Assembly (NCBI GenBank): GCA_002407725.1 | Contig: DHOD01000104.1 | Location: 4,183-17,282 of the forward strand | Direction: 5' to 3' | From: Christensenella sp. UBA5399 | Lineage (GTDB): Bacteria > Bacillota > Clostridia > Christensenellales > Christensenellaceae | DNA: 13,100 bases | Shown: positions 1 through 6,725 of the stretch, in pieces | Layout of the letters: every line of letters starts with the position of its first letter | Numbering within the stretch: the stretch's first letter is position 1 | Translations under genes and position numbers: made by a program | The notes under the pieces: generated by a model | What the model saw: the letters and a program-made list of their open reading frames with translations, nothing else | Databases searched by the model: none | Told to the model about the DNA's origin: nothing

Positions 1-43
1 GCGGAACAATATTGATACCACTTAAATTGTTACTTTATAACGT

Positions 44-1105
44 TTACGCAATCCTGTCATAGTAGCTGTCTACGTTTTCAATTGTCACCAGCTCAAACGG
101 GATATCCATCGTCTCTACCTGCTCGCCCTGTGCGGCTTTTACAGCAAGGCGTACGGAATTTTGCGCCTGGCCAACGGAATCCTGGAATACTGTCGCATCC
201 ATAACACCCGCTTTTACAGAGTCAAGCGCATCTTTGATCGCATCCAGGCCGCAAACCTTGATCTCGCCAAGTTTGCCCGCGGCTTCAATTGCCACCAGTG
301 CGCCCAGCGCCATCTCATCATTCTCCGCCATTACGCCGTCAATCTGCTCACCGGTCTGCAACCAGTTCTCCATCAGGGACATACCCTCTTCCCTCGACCA
401 ATTGCCTGTCTGGTCATAGATCAGGTTTACGTCAGGATAGTTTGCAAGCACTTCTTCCACGCCTGTCGTCCTGCCGATTTCGGCAAAGTGGCCCATAGGT
501 CCACGGAACAGCACAACGTTGCCTTTGCCGCCGATTTCTTCACAGATGTACTCTGCCAGCATCTTGCCACCGTTCTCGTTGCCGGAACCGCACCACACCT
601 GCCCGACATCCTGTTCAATGTTGGACGAGCAGCAAATTACGGGGATCCCCGCATCCACAGCCTGCTGAACCGCCGGGATCAATGCGTTGGCATCGGCGGG
701 GCTGATGATGATCGCGTCAACGCCTTTGGTAATGAAGCCTTCGATCTGTGAGATCTGTGTTTCCGGCTGCGCCTGGCCGTCAAGGCAGGTGTATTCCACA
801 TTGGGGAATTCCGCCGCGACGGTATCCTGCATCACGTTGTCCAGCATCACCATGAACTCGTTGGTCATGTCCTGGAGCGTACAGCCGATCACAATCGTCT
901 CATCCGATCCACCGGCATCAGCCGCAGGCGCTTCCGCCGCGGGTGCTTCTGTTGCCGCATCAGCCGCGGGCGCTTCCGCCGCCGCGTCAGCAGCAGGTGC
1001 TTCTGTTGCCGTGGCGGCAGCGTCCCCGCCACTGGCGCAAGCCGCCAATCCAAACGCCACAAAGACAACTACCATCACCAATACCAATACTCTCTTTTTT
1101 TTCAT
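44..1105 (-). CDS. sugar ABC transporter substrate-binding lipoprotein (RbsB-like)
   Basis: Extracytoplasmic binding protein of the ribose/galactose/inositol type (periplasmic-binding-protein type 1, Peripla_BP_4-like), tethered to the membrane as a lipoprotein. Residues 1-23 are a signal peptide with three lysines, a hydrophobic core and the lipobox LAAC (Cys23). Residues about 24-68 form a low-complexity Ala/Pro/Glu/Asp linker with repeated APAAD/TEAPAA units. The folded domain starts near ETIVIGCTLQDMTNEF. It shows the family patterns ISPADANALIPAVQQA and AGIPVI in the first lobe, then AENDEMALGA and CGLDA in the second, which are usual ligand-pocket and hinge positions. Length 353 is normal for the family with a long linker. 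The start has AAGGAG 7 nt upstream. It is the last gene after the ATPase and permease genes, 190 nt downstream of the permease. The ligand (pentose, hexose, inositol or other polyol) cannot be decided from the sequence. No clear terminator is seen in bases 1-43. Confidence 0.93.
   Translation of the reverse strand: MKKKRVLVLVMVVVFVAFGLAACASGGDAAATATEAPAADAAAEAPAADAATEAPAAEAPAADAGGSDETIVIGCTLQDMTNEFMVMLDNVMQDTVAAEFPNVEYTCLDGQAQPETQISQIEGFITKGVDAIIISPADANALIPAVQQAVDAGIPVICCSSNIEQDVGQVWCGSGNENGGKMLAEYICEEIGGKGNVVLFRGPMGHFAEIGRTTGVEEVLANYPDVNLIYDQTGNWSREEGMSLMENWLQTGEQIDGVMAENDEMALGALVAIEAAGKLGEIKVCGLDAIKDALDSVKAGVMDATVFQDSVGQAQNSVRLAVKAAQGEQVETMDIPFELVTIENVDSYYDRIA
916..1011. repeat. imperfect tandem repeat encoding an Ala/Pro linker
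   Basis: Two related GC-rich units, about 42 and 54 nt, both beginning CATCAGCCGC and ending GGTGCTTCTGTTGCCG. They lie inside the binding-protein gene and encode the APAAD/TEAPAA linker between the lipid-anchored cysteine and the ligand-binding domain. The second unit carries a 12-nt in-frame insertion relative to the first, so the repeat can change length without breaking the frame. Confidence 0.7.
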
Positions 1106-1295
1106 GTTCTTTCTCCTTTTTCTTTTTTGGAAACCACGTTATACTATTCACCAATTCAAACGCCTTGTGTTTTCATTCCACGCGGATGCGCGGGATTCAT
1201 CATGTTTTGGCATTATGAATTGGTTAAGCCGTTCAATACTTTCACTTCAAAAATGCCATGCCATTTTTGTACTACTTTTCTATCAGTGTGTAGTA
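1106..1295 (-). other. 190-nt gap between permease and binding-protein genes
   Basis: No ORF worth calling lies in this gap. On the transcribed minus strand there is a short AT-rich dyad (1249-1268; arms AAAAATG/CATTTTT, six-base loop) ending in Ts just after the permease stop, followed by spacer and the ribosome site of the binding-protein gene. It could be a weak attenuator, or an mRNA end that protects a processed transcript. I found no convincing separate promoter, only poorly spaced TTGAAC and TATAAC elements. Confidence 0.4.
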
Positions 1296-2282
1296 TTATT
1301 TATTTTTTCTGTCAAGCAGCACCGCCACCAAAATGATCAAGCCTTTCGCAATCATCTGGTAGTATGCCGAAACATTGAGAAGATCCAAACCGTTGGAGAT
1401 GATGCCTATGATCAGCGTACCGATCACCGTTCCCCAAATCGTGCCTACGCCGCCCGACATACTGGTTCCGCCAATAACCGCCGCGGCAATCGCATCCAGC
1501 TCGTACCCTTCTCCAAATATTGATTGTGCTGCGTTCACCCGCGATGCAAGCGCGATGCCTGCAAGCCCCGCCAGCACACTGTTGAGCACATATACCTTTA
1601 TTTTGATCCCATCCACATTGAGGCCCGCCGCTTTTGCCGCCGCCTCGTTGCCGCCAACCGATTTGACATGCCTGCCAAACGTCAGGAAATTGAGCAGCAG
1701 GATGGAGATCACAATCACAACGGCAAATATGATTACAGGAATGGGGATCGGCCCCACATAACCGCCGCCCACCACTTTAAACGCATCCGTAAAGTTGACG
1801 ATCGGCCTGCCGTTTACATACACCATCGCAATGCCTCGGACAATGGTCATCATACCCATCGTCACGATAAACGGCGCCAGTTTGCCCTTTGTGATCAGCA
1901 TACCGTTGGCAAGCCCGCAAATCGCCGAGACAAGCAATCCCATCAGTATAGCCGGAATGAGCATCATCAACTGCTCCGGCTTATCCGTCGTCTGGAAGCT
2001 GGCCGTGATAACGCCCGCAAGCGCCACAACCGAACCAACCGAAAGATCGATGCCGCCCGTCATGATCACAAACGTCATGCCAATGGCAATCATGCCGTTA
2101 AACGATACCTGCCTGATCAGGTTCATCAGGTTGTCCGCTTTCAGAAAATGCTTTGACAAAATGCTCATCACAACAACGATTACGACAAATGCCACTATGA
2201 TGCCATATGTGGAAAAGATTTTCTTTACCGTGGCCTTTCCGCCCATCGTTGCCCCTCCGGAGCCCGGTTTAATCTTCATCAT
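1296..2282 (-). CDS. sugar ABC transporter permease (RbsC-like)
   Basis: Inner-membrane permease of the ribose/galactose/inositol class (BPD_transp_2 family), which would dimerise to form the sugar channel. The 328 residues are almost entirely hydrophobic helices after a short Gly-rich cytoplasmic N-terminus. Family-typical stretches are MIAIGMTFVIMTGGIDLSVG near residue 70, GKLAPFIVTMGMMTIVRG in the middle, and GGTSMSGGVGTIWGTVIG toward the C-terminus, the last two matching conserved RbsC cytoplasmic-loop and helix motifs. The ATG at 2282 overlaps the TGA of the upstream ATPase gene as ATGA, which points to translational coupling. A second ATG follows immediately and could also serve. Length is normal (E. 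coli RbsC is about 321 residues). Confidence 0.94.
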   Translation of the reverse strand: MMKIKPGSGGATMGGKATVKKIFSTYGIIVAFVVIVVVMSILSKHFLKADNLMNLIRQVSFNGMIAIGMTFVIMTGGIDLSVGSVVALAGVITASFQTTDKPEQLMMLIPAILMGLLVSAICGLANGMLITKGKLAPFIVTMGMMTIVRGIAMVYVNGRPIVNFTDAFKVVGGGYVGPIPIPVIIFAVVIVISILLLNFLTFGRHVKSVGGNEAAAKAAGLNVDGIKIKVYVLNSVLAGLAGIALASRVNAAQSIFGEGYELDAIAAAVIGGTSMSGGVGTIWGTVIGTLIIGIISNGLDLLNVSAYYQMIAKGLIILVAVLLDRKNK

Positions 2283-3805
2283 TGTACAATACTACCTCCC
2301 TCTGTATTTGCGGTTCTGATGCCCGCTGCGTATTCCATAATTGTTTTTTGCGAAAACTCCTCTTTACCAATCTCCCCCGTCACCCGGCCCTCGCACAACA
2401 CGATGATCCTGTCGCTCATGCCAAGCACCTCCGGCATCTCGGACGAAATCATCACGACCGCTTTTCCATCGGCCGCCAGTTGGCTCATCAGCGAGTGGAT
2501 CTCCGCTTTCGCCCCTACGTCAATGCCCCTGGTCGGCTCATCAAAAATGATGATGTCCGCATCCGCCAGCATCCATTTCGCCAGCACCACCTTTTGTTGG
2601 TTCCCCCCCGAAAGGTTGGCCACAAGCTGGTTCCTGCTCGGCGTTTTGATCCGGAGTGATTCTATTTGCCCGTCTGTCGCCTTGATTTCACTGCGCTTTT
2701 TTATAAATCCAAACTTTTTATATTTGTCCAGCGCCGCAAGCGTCACGTTCTCCTTTATACTGCCCGTGAGCACAAGGCCCGTACCCTTGCGGTCCTCCGT
2801 GACCAACGCCAGCCCTTTTTTGATGGCGTCGCGCGGGCTTTTGATCACCGCGGGCTTTCCATCGATCACCACTTTGCCGCTGTCCGCTTTCCGCAGCCCA
2901 AACACAGTCTCGACCACCTCTGTGCGGCCCGCTCCCATCAAGCCGGCAATGCCCAGTATCTCTCCCCGGCGCACGTTAAATGTAATATCCTCAAACAGCC
3001 CTTCTTTGCTCAGCCGCTCCACCTGCATTGCAACCCCGCCCGCTTGCGTTTCCAGCTTGGGATAGATATCCGTCAGTTCGCGCCCCACCATCATCGTAAT
3101 AACGTCGTGCGTGTTTGTATCCGCCGCCAAATGCGTGCCGACGTGCTTTCCATCGCGCATCACGGTAATTTTGTCGGAGATGCGGAATATCTCATCCATC
3201 TTGTGACTGATGTACGCAATGGCGATACCGCGCCTCTTCAGGTCCTCAATCATATCAAACAGCAGTTCCGCCTCGCGATCCGTAATTGCGGATGTGGGCT
3301 CGTCCATGATAACCATGTCCGAATTGAGCATCATTACCTTCGCAATTTCGACCAGCTGCGTCTCGGCCACGCTCAGTTCATACATCATGCTTTTGGGGTT
3401 GATCCCCTCAATCTTCATCTCTTCAAAAAGATCTCTTGTTTTATGGATCAACTGAATTTTGGACACGATCGGTACCGCGCCCAGCGTCGGCTCGTGACCA
3501 AGGTAAATATTCTCTGCCACCGTCATATAGGGTACCGGGCTAAGCTCCTGGTGCACCATGGATATGCCGTTTTTCAGGCCGTCCGCTATGCTCCGCAGGT
3601 GCGCTTTCTTGCCTTTAATATACAGCGCCCCCCCATCAGGCATATACATCCCCGAGCACACCTTCATCAATGTAGATTTCCCCGCGCCGTTCTCGCCGCA
3701 AATTGCGTGAACCTCTCCGGGATAAAAATCTACCGAGACGTCATCCAAAGCCAAAACACCCGGGAACTCTTTTGTAATGTTTTTCAGCGAATAAATCGGT
3801 TCCAT
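2279..3805 (-). CDS. sugar ABC transporter ATP-binding protein, tandem NBD (RbsA/MglA-like)
   Basis: Cytoplasmic ATPase with two fused nucleotide-binding domains that powers sugar import. Counting from ATG 3805 (508 residues), NBD1 has Walker A GENGAGKST at 37-45, a degenerate signature LSVAETQ, Walker B VIMDEPTSAI and the switch region YISHKMDE. NBD2 has the degenerate P-loop GLMGAGRTE characteristic of this subfamily, signature LSGGNQQK and Walker B IIIFDEPTRGIDVG. The asymmetry is normal for RbsA/MglA/XylG proteins, and the length fits (about 500). I chose ATG 3805 because GGGAGTGAGG lies 6 nt upstream; the longer frame to 3823 would start with TTG inside that ribosome site. It is the first gene of the operon and overlaps the permease gene by 4 nt. 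Its transcription is probably controlled by the divergent LacI-type regulator. Confidence 0.95.
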   Translation of the reverse strand: MEPIYSLKNITKEFPGVLALDDVSVDFYPGEVHAICGENGAGKSTLMKVCSGMYMPDGGALYIKGKKAHLRSIADGLKNGISMVHQELSPVPYMTVAENIYLGHEPTLGAVPIVSKIQLIHKTRDLFEEMKIEGINPKSMMYELSVAETQLVEIAKVMMLNSDMVIMDEPTSAITDREAELLFDMIEDLKRRGIAIAYISHKMDEIFRISDKITVMRDGKHVGTHLAADTNTHDVITMMVGRELTDIYPKLETQAGGVAMQVERLSKEGLFEDITFNVRRGEILGIAGLMGAGRTEVVETVFGLRKADSGKVVIDGKPAVIKSPRDAIKKGLALVTEDRKGTGLVLTGSIKENVTLAALDKYKKFGFIKKRSEIKATDGQIESLRIKTPSRNQLVANLSGGNQQKVVLAKWMLADADIIIFDEPTRGIDVGAKAEIHSLMSQLAADGKAVVMISSEMPEVLGMSDRIIVLCEGRVTGEIGKEEFSQKTIMEYAAGIRTANTEGGSIVQ

Positions 3806-3811
3806 ACCATA

Positions 3812-3821
3812 CCTCACTCCC
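3812..3821 (-). promoter_or_regulatory. ribosome binding site fixing the ATPase start at 3805
   Basis: On the minus strand GGGAGTGAGG ends 6 nt before ATG 3805. The alternative upstream TTG at 3823 sits at the edge of this site and has no ribosome site of its own. Confidence 0.75.
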
Positions 3822-3972
3822 AAAATCTATACGTTTGATTTCGCATCGCCACTGCGCCGTTTGTGTCAATCTATAATTTTAAGTCAGTTAAATTGCGCAC
3901 ATTTCTTTTTATACATTATCATGTATTTATGCGTATATTTTGTAACATTGTGTTGTAAGAGTAACTTTCTGT

Positions 3973-4001
3973 AGTATAACGCAACATGATTTTCTTGTCA
4001 A
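3973..4001 (-). promoter_or_regulatory. proximal sigma-A promoter of the sugar ABC operon
   Basis: On the minus strand TTGACA (3996-4001) is followed after 17 nt by TATACT (3973-3978), close to an ideal vegetative promoter. Transcription would start near 3966, giving a leader of about 160 nt before the ATPase gene. Confidence 0.7.
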
Positions 4002-4009
4002 CGTTTTCC
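3995..4009. promoter_or_regulatory. cre-like / LacI-family operator over the proximal -35 box
   Basis: The plus-strand sequence TTGTCAACGTTTTCC fits the Gram-positive catabolite-responsive element pattern WTGNAANCGNWNNCW at 13 of 15 positions and overlaps the -35 hexamer. It also shares the AACGTT core with the 32-bp palindrome at 4315-4346. It could therefore bind CcpA (repression on preferred sugars) or the local LacI-family regulator. Confidence 0.4.
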
Positions 4010-4010
4010 T

Positions 4011-4291
4011 TCCTCCTGCATATTGCATCGCAAAACCTTTCATTTTAAGGCGTAATTTTGTGTTTTATGCGTTTGGCGTTCAAGGTGCGTTTGTGTTTGT
4101 TTGCTTGTTTTTCTATTCGGATCGCGTAATTCATGATCATGTTTTTCTGCGAATAGATTATGATGTTATTCTTCCAGCTGATTCAAAACATATTTCTGCA
4201 TTGCATGCCCGCATTTTGTCATTCCGGTTTAACATGCATGCTGCCTGCTGGCACGATGTACAGGTTTTTCATGCTTGCCCTGTCTTTTTGT
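4011..4291. other. non-coding stretch of the divergent regulatory region
   Basis: AT-rich sequence with no supported gene on either strand. It would be the first part of the leader RNA made from the distal promoter at 4347-4374. Visible structure is modest: a CTATTCG (4113-4119) / CGAATAG (4150-4156) inverted repeat around the palindrome CATGATCATG (4132-4141). I recognise no riboswitch class. Confidence 0.4.
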
Positions 4292-4320
4292 TTGACTATA
4301 ATTTACAAGTGTGGTATCGT
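4292..4320 (+). promoter_or_regulatory. possible weak upstream promoter toward the lacI-type gene
   Basis: TTGACT (4292-4297) is followed after 17 nt by TATCGT (4315-4320), a poor -10 box that forms the left end of the 32-bp palindrome. If real, it would be blocked by the operator-bound regulator. The promoter at 4453-4481 is the better one for the regulator gene. Confidence 0.25.
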
Positions 4321-4346
4321 TAAGCTTAACGTTAAGCTTAACGATA
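4315..4346. promoter_or_regulatory. perfect 32-bp palindrome, probable LacI-family operator
   Basis: All 32 bases pair with their own reverse complement around a central CG (4330/4331). The core is GCTTAACGTTAAGC, flanked by a second turn of the motif, so that TTAAGCTTAA occurs twice (4320-4329 and 4332-4341). An even palindrome with central CG is the hallmark of LacI-family operators. It lies directly downstream of the -10 box of the minus-strand promoter 4347-4374, covering its expected start site, where a bound repressor would block transcription of the transporter operon. The LacI-type gene starts 170 bp away. Confidence 0.75.
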
Positions 4347-4374
4347 AGTATATCATATTTGCAATAGATGTCAA
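4347..4374 (-). promoter_or_regulatory. distal promoter of the sugar ABC operon
   Basis: On the minus strand TTGACA (4369-4374) is followed after 16 nt by TATACT (4347-4352), preceded by an extended TGA. Transcription would begin near 4340, inside the palindrome, and run about 535 nt to the ATPase start. Box quality is high; use in vivo is inferred. Confidence 0.6.
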
Positions 4375-4452
4375 GTGTGATGTTAAAATGTATTTTGGGG
4401 CCTGAACAAAGCATAAGATGCAGGAAGACACAGCTTTTCGATTGCATTGACG

Positions 4453-4481
4453 TTGATCAAAGCACAACTATCCTTTATAAT
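4453..4481 (+). promoter_or_regulatory. promoter of the LacI-family regulator
   Basis: TTGATC (4453-4458) is followed after 17 nt by a perfect TATAAT (4476-4481). Transcription would start near 4488, which is the centre of the small palindrome AACAATTGTT (4483-4492). GCACAAC (4462-4468) and GTTGTGC (4490-4496) form an inverted repeat around the -10 box, a possible regulator site. Confidence 0.65.
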
Positions 4482-4516
4482 AAACAATTGTTGTGCATTA
4501 AATTTTTGAGGTTGAA

Positions 4517-5512
4517 ATGTTTAAGAATGTGACATTAAAAGACATTGCGAAAGAATGTGGCTGTTCCGTCACCACCGTATCACGGGCGCTCAAAGACAGC
4601 GACACGCTTCCGCAGGCCACCAAGGACAAAATCAATCAAACGGCAAATGCGATGGGGTATATCCCAAACTCGGTCGCGACAAGCATGCGGACCGGATCGA
4701 CCCGCACGATTGGCGTATGCGTCCAGGATTTCCGCAACCCCTTCTATTCATCCATAGCAAAATATACTGAGCAATATTTACGGTCGAAAAACTACTTTGC
4801 ATTGTTTGCAACCACCAACGAGGAACCCGAGCAGGAATACAACGTGATTAAGTCTTTCCTCAGCAAGAATGTTGACGGCATACTGCTCCTTCCCATACAG
4901 CATGACACCCAGGCCGTCGATTTACTGCTTGAGCAAAAGAAGCCTTTTGTGTTGGTCGGCAGGCAATTTGAACAACTCAACACCAATTCTTTAGTGACCG
5001 CGGACGAAGAAGGCGGGTATTTGATCACAAATTATTTGATCTCCAAAAATGCGCGCAAAATCCTTTTCTTAAACGCGGAGGAAAGTATTTCTTCCGCTAA
5101 AAACCGGCGGGCCGGCTATATGCGCGCCCTTGAGGAACATGGATTGGAGCCATTTGTATTCAATTTGTCCATGGAATATGGCAAAACCCGCGAATTTTTA
5201 ATTCCTTTTTCTGCAGAGCTCGCACAGTATGACGCGATACTTGTTTTCTGTGATATTATGGGATTTGAGGCATATAACACGCTGTTATCGATGGGGTATT
5301 CCATCCCGCAGGACATGATGCTCGCAAGCTTTGACGGCTTGCAGCAGGACATCATTTTGCCGATTGAACTAACCTGCGCCGCCACCGACAGAAAGAAAAT
5401 GGCGGAGCAGGCCGTCGACATGTTGTTGGAACTGATTGATCACGAACAGCCTTCACCGAATCTCCAGCATATCGTGATCGACCAATACCTGCTGGAGGGC
5501 AACACAACCTGA
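4517..5512 (+). CDS. LacI-family transcriptional regulator
   Basis: DNA-binding regulator of 331 residues, the usual LacI-family length. The N-terminal helix-turn-helix is VTLKDIAKECGCSVTTVSRAL (residues 5-25, split by the turn at CGCS). The hinge helix NSVATSMRTG follows at 51-60. Met57 sits where most members have the leucine that wedges into the central CG of the operator. Residues from about 62 form a periplasmic-binding-protein-like sensor (RTIGVCVQDFRNPFYSSIA, then SKNVDGILLLP, and AILVFCDIMGFEAY in the second lobe). GAGG stands 7 nt before the ATG. The gene is divergent from a sugar ABC operon, with a 32-bp CG-centred palindrome between them, so it most likely represses that operon until the sugar or a derivative binds. 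Effector identity is unknown. Confidence 0.95.
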   Translation: MFKNVTLKDIAKECGCSVTTVSRALKDSDTLPQATKDKINQTANAMGYIPNSVATSMRTGSTRTIGVCVQDFRNPFYSSIAKYTEQYLRSKNYFALFATTNEEPEQEYNVIKSFLSKNVDGILLLPIQHDTQAVDLLLEQKKPFVLVGRQFEQLNTNSLVTADEEGGYLITNYLISKNARKILFLNAEESISSAKNRRAGYMRALEEHGLEPFVFNLSMEYGKTREFLIPFSAELAQYDAILVFCDIMGFEAYNTLLSMGYSIPQDMMLASFDGLQQDIILPIELTCAATDRKKMAEQAVDMLLELIDHEQPSPNLQHIVIDQYLLEGNTT

Positions 5513-5520
5513 CATATCAC

Positions 5521-5542
5521 GCACAAATAACGCATGTTGTGC
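5521..5542. terminator. small hairpin between convergent genes
   Basis: GCACAA (5521-5526) and TTGTGC (5537-5542) form a 6-bp stem with a 10-nt loop in the 34-bp gap between the converging regulator and dehydrogenase genes. There is no T-run on either side, so as an intrinsic terminator it is weak. The same hexamer pair flanks the regulator's -10 box. Confidence 0.3.
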
Positions 5543-5546
5543 TGCG

Positions 5547-6686
5547 TCAATAGTCTTCCAGCTTTTCAGCTTTCTTGCTTTTTTCCGACGCAAGCGCCGC
5601 TGTGCACAGCTTGTGCGAAAGCACGGTTTCTTCCGGCGTATAACATCCAAAGTTCTGTGGTTTCCCGGCGATCTCCGACATATACGCCCCCCACATTTGC
5701 AGTATACTATCCGTAAATCCAAACTCAAATATATTCCCTGTGATTGTTGGTGTTTGCGGCTTATATCCAATTACCACCCTGCACCACGCCTGTTCGCTTC
5801 CCATGCTTTCCGTATAACTGAACGCACACGGGTCGTTTGTGGAGAATTTTGCAGACTGCTTCATTCCGTACACTTCGATATACCACTCATTGGTGCTCCC
5901 CGGAGCAATCCGCTTATTTTCTATCATCATGGGGAAGGCATCCCCATTTTGGGTGCGCACATCGCAGGCCAATAGTGCATTATCCCATGTCTCGCATGGC
6001 ACCTGGCACCCTTGCGCGTCGGGCCGCTGCGTAACAATATTCGCAAGCTGGGCGCTGACACGCTCCGGCACCCAGCCCACACGAAACGGAATATGATGCG
6101 TATGGATGCCCAGATCGCCCATGCATCCGTACGCACCGTTGACGTCCACCATCCGCTTCCAATTGATTTTCTTCTGTGTGTCAATGTCGCTGGAGTGTTT
6201 GAACCCGCTCTTCACCTCTATGACCTGCCCGGGGCCGCCTTCATTGATCCAGCGAACCAGTTTTTGCGCACCCGGATAAAACGGAAACTGGCTGGCGCAG
6301 CGGACAATGCACTCCGGGTGCCTGCCCGCCGCCTCCAGGATTGCCCGGTTGGCGGCTCTGTCTATGCCGAAGGGTTTTTCTCCCAGCAAATGCTTGCCCG
6401 CCTCAATTGCCGCAATGTATACTTCCTCGTGCAGGTTGTGCGGAACCGCGCAATACACGGCCTCTACCTCATCTATTTCCAACAATTCACGGTAGTCCGC
6501 GCATATATGGCGCACCGACGGCACATGTTTCTTATACCATCCCAGAAGCGCCTCATTGGTGTCGCACACGGCTATAACCTCCGGCGCGGGAATATCCCCC
6601 AGCAAATGACACCAACGCGAAGCGGCGCTCACAAATTCCCTGCCCATCATACCGCAACCAATTATGCCGAATTTTACTTTTCCCAT
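5547..6686 (-). CDS. Gfo/Idh/MocA-family NAD(P)-dependent oxidoreductase
   Basis: Cytosolic dehydrogenase of the glucose-fructose oxidoreductase / inositol dehydrogenase family, which oxidises or reduces a hydroxyl/keto group on sugars and cyclitols. The Rossmann motif GCGMMG is at residues 10-15, with Asp42 ending the second strand (AVCDTN), a position that usually favours NAD(H). The family motif GEKPFG places the catalytic lysine at 104. MGDLGIHTHHIPF supplies Asp191 and His195, matching the D-x-x-x-H active-site pair. The C-terminal half is the open beta-sheet substrate domain. Length 379 is typical. The start has AAGGGGG about 10 nt upstream. It follows the aminotransferase gene by 39 nt on the same strand and is probably co-transcribed. 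The substrate is unknown; the partner gene suggests a keto compound that is also transaminated. Confidence 0.92.
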   Translation of the reverse strand: MGKVKFGIIGCGMMGREFVSAASRWCHLLGDIPAPEVIAVCDTNEALLGWYKKHVPSVRHICADYRELLEIDEVEAVYCAVPHNLHEEVYIAAIEAGKHLLGEKPFGIDRAANRAILEAAGRHPECIVRCASQFPFYPGAQKLVRWINEGGPGQVIEVKSGFKHSSDIDTQKKINWKRMVDVNGAYGCMGDLGIHTHHIPFRVGWVPERVSAQLANIVTQRPDAQGCQVPCETWDNALLACDVRTQNGDAFPMMIENKRIAPGSTNEWYIEVYGMKQSAKFSTNDPCAFSYTESMGSEQAWCRVVIGYKPQTPTITGNIFEFGFTDSILQMWGAYMSEIAGKPQNFGCYTPEETVLSHKLCTAALASEKSKKAEKLEDY

Positions 6687-6725
6687 GACTGCGCCCCCTT
6701 ATACTGTTTCCATTTGAAAAGCGTA

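Noticed and set aside
1..43. Terminator after the sugar transporter operon
   Set aside because: Only a weak AACAAT/ATTGTT pairing is present and the window ends too soon to judge.
1524..2156. Long plus-strand frames opposite the permease and ATPase genes
   Set aside because: These frames are His/Arg-rich with no domain pattern, as expected for shadows of conserved genes on the other strand.
3806..3823. Upstream TTG start for the sugar ABC ATPase
   Set aside because: It would overlap the GGGAGTGAGG ribosome site that serves ATG 3805, and it adds residues not usual in the family.
4060..4323. Possible small plus-strand membrane protein in the divergent region
   Set aside because: It has no ribosome site, its composition reflects T-rich DNA, and it overlaps promoter and operator sequences.
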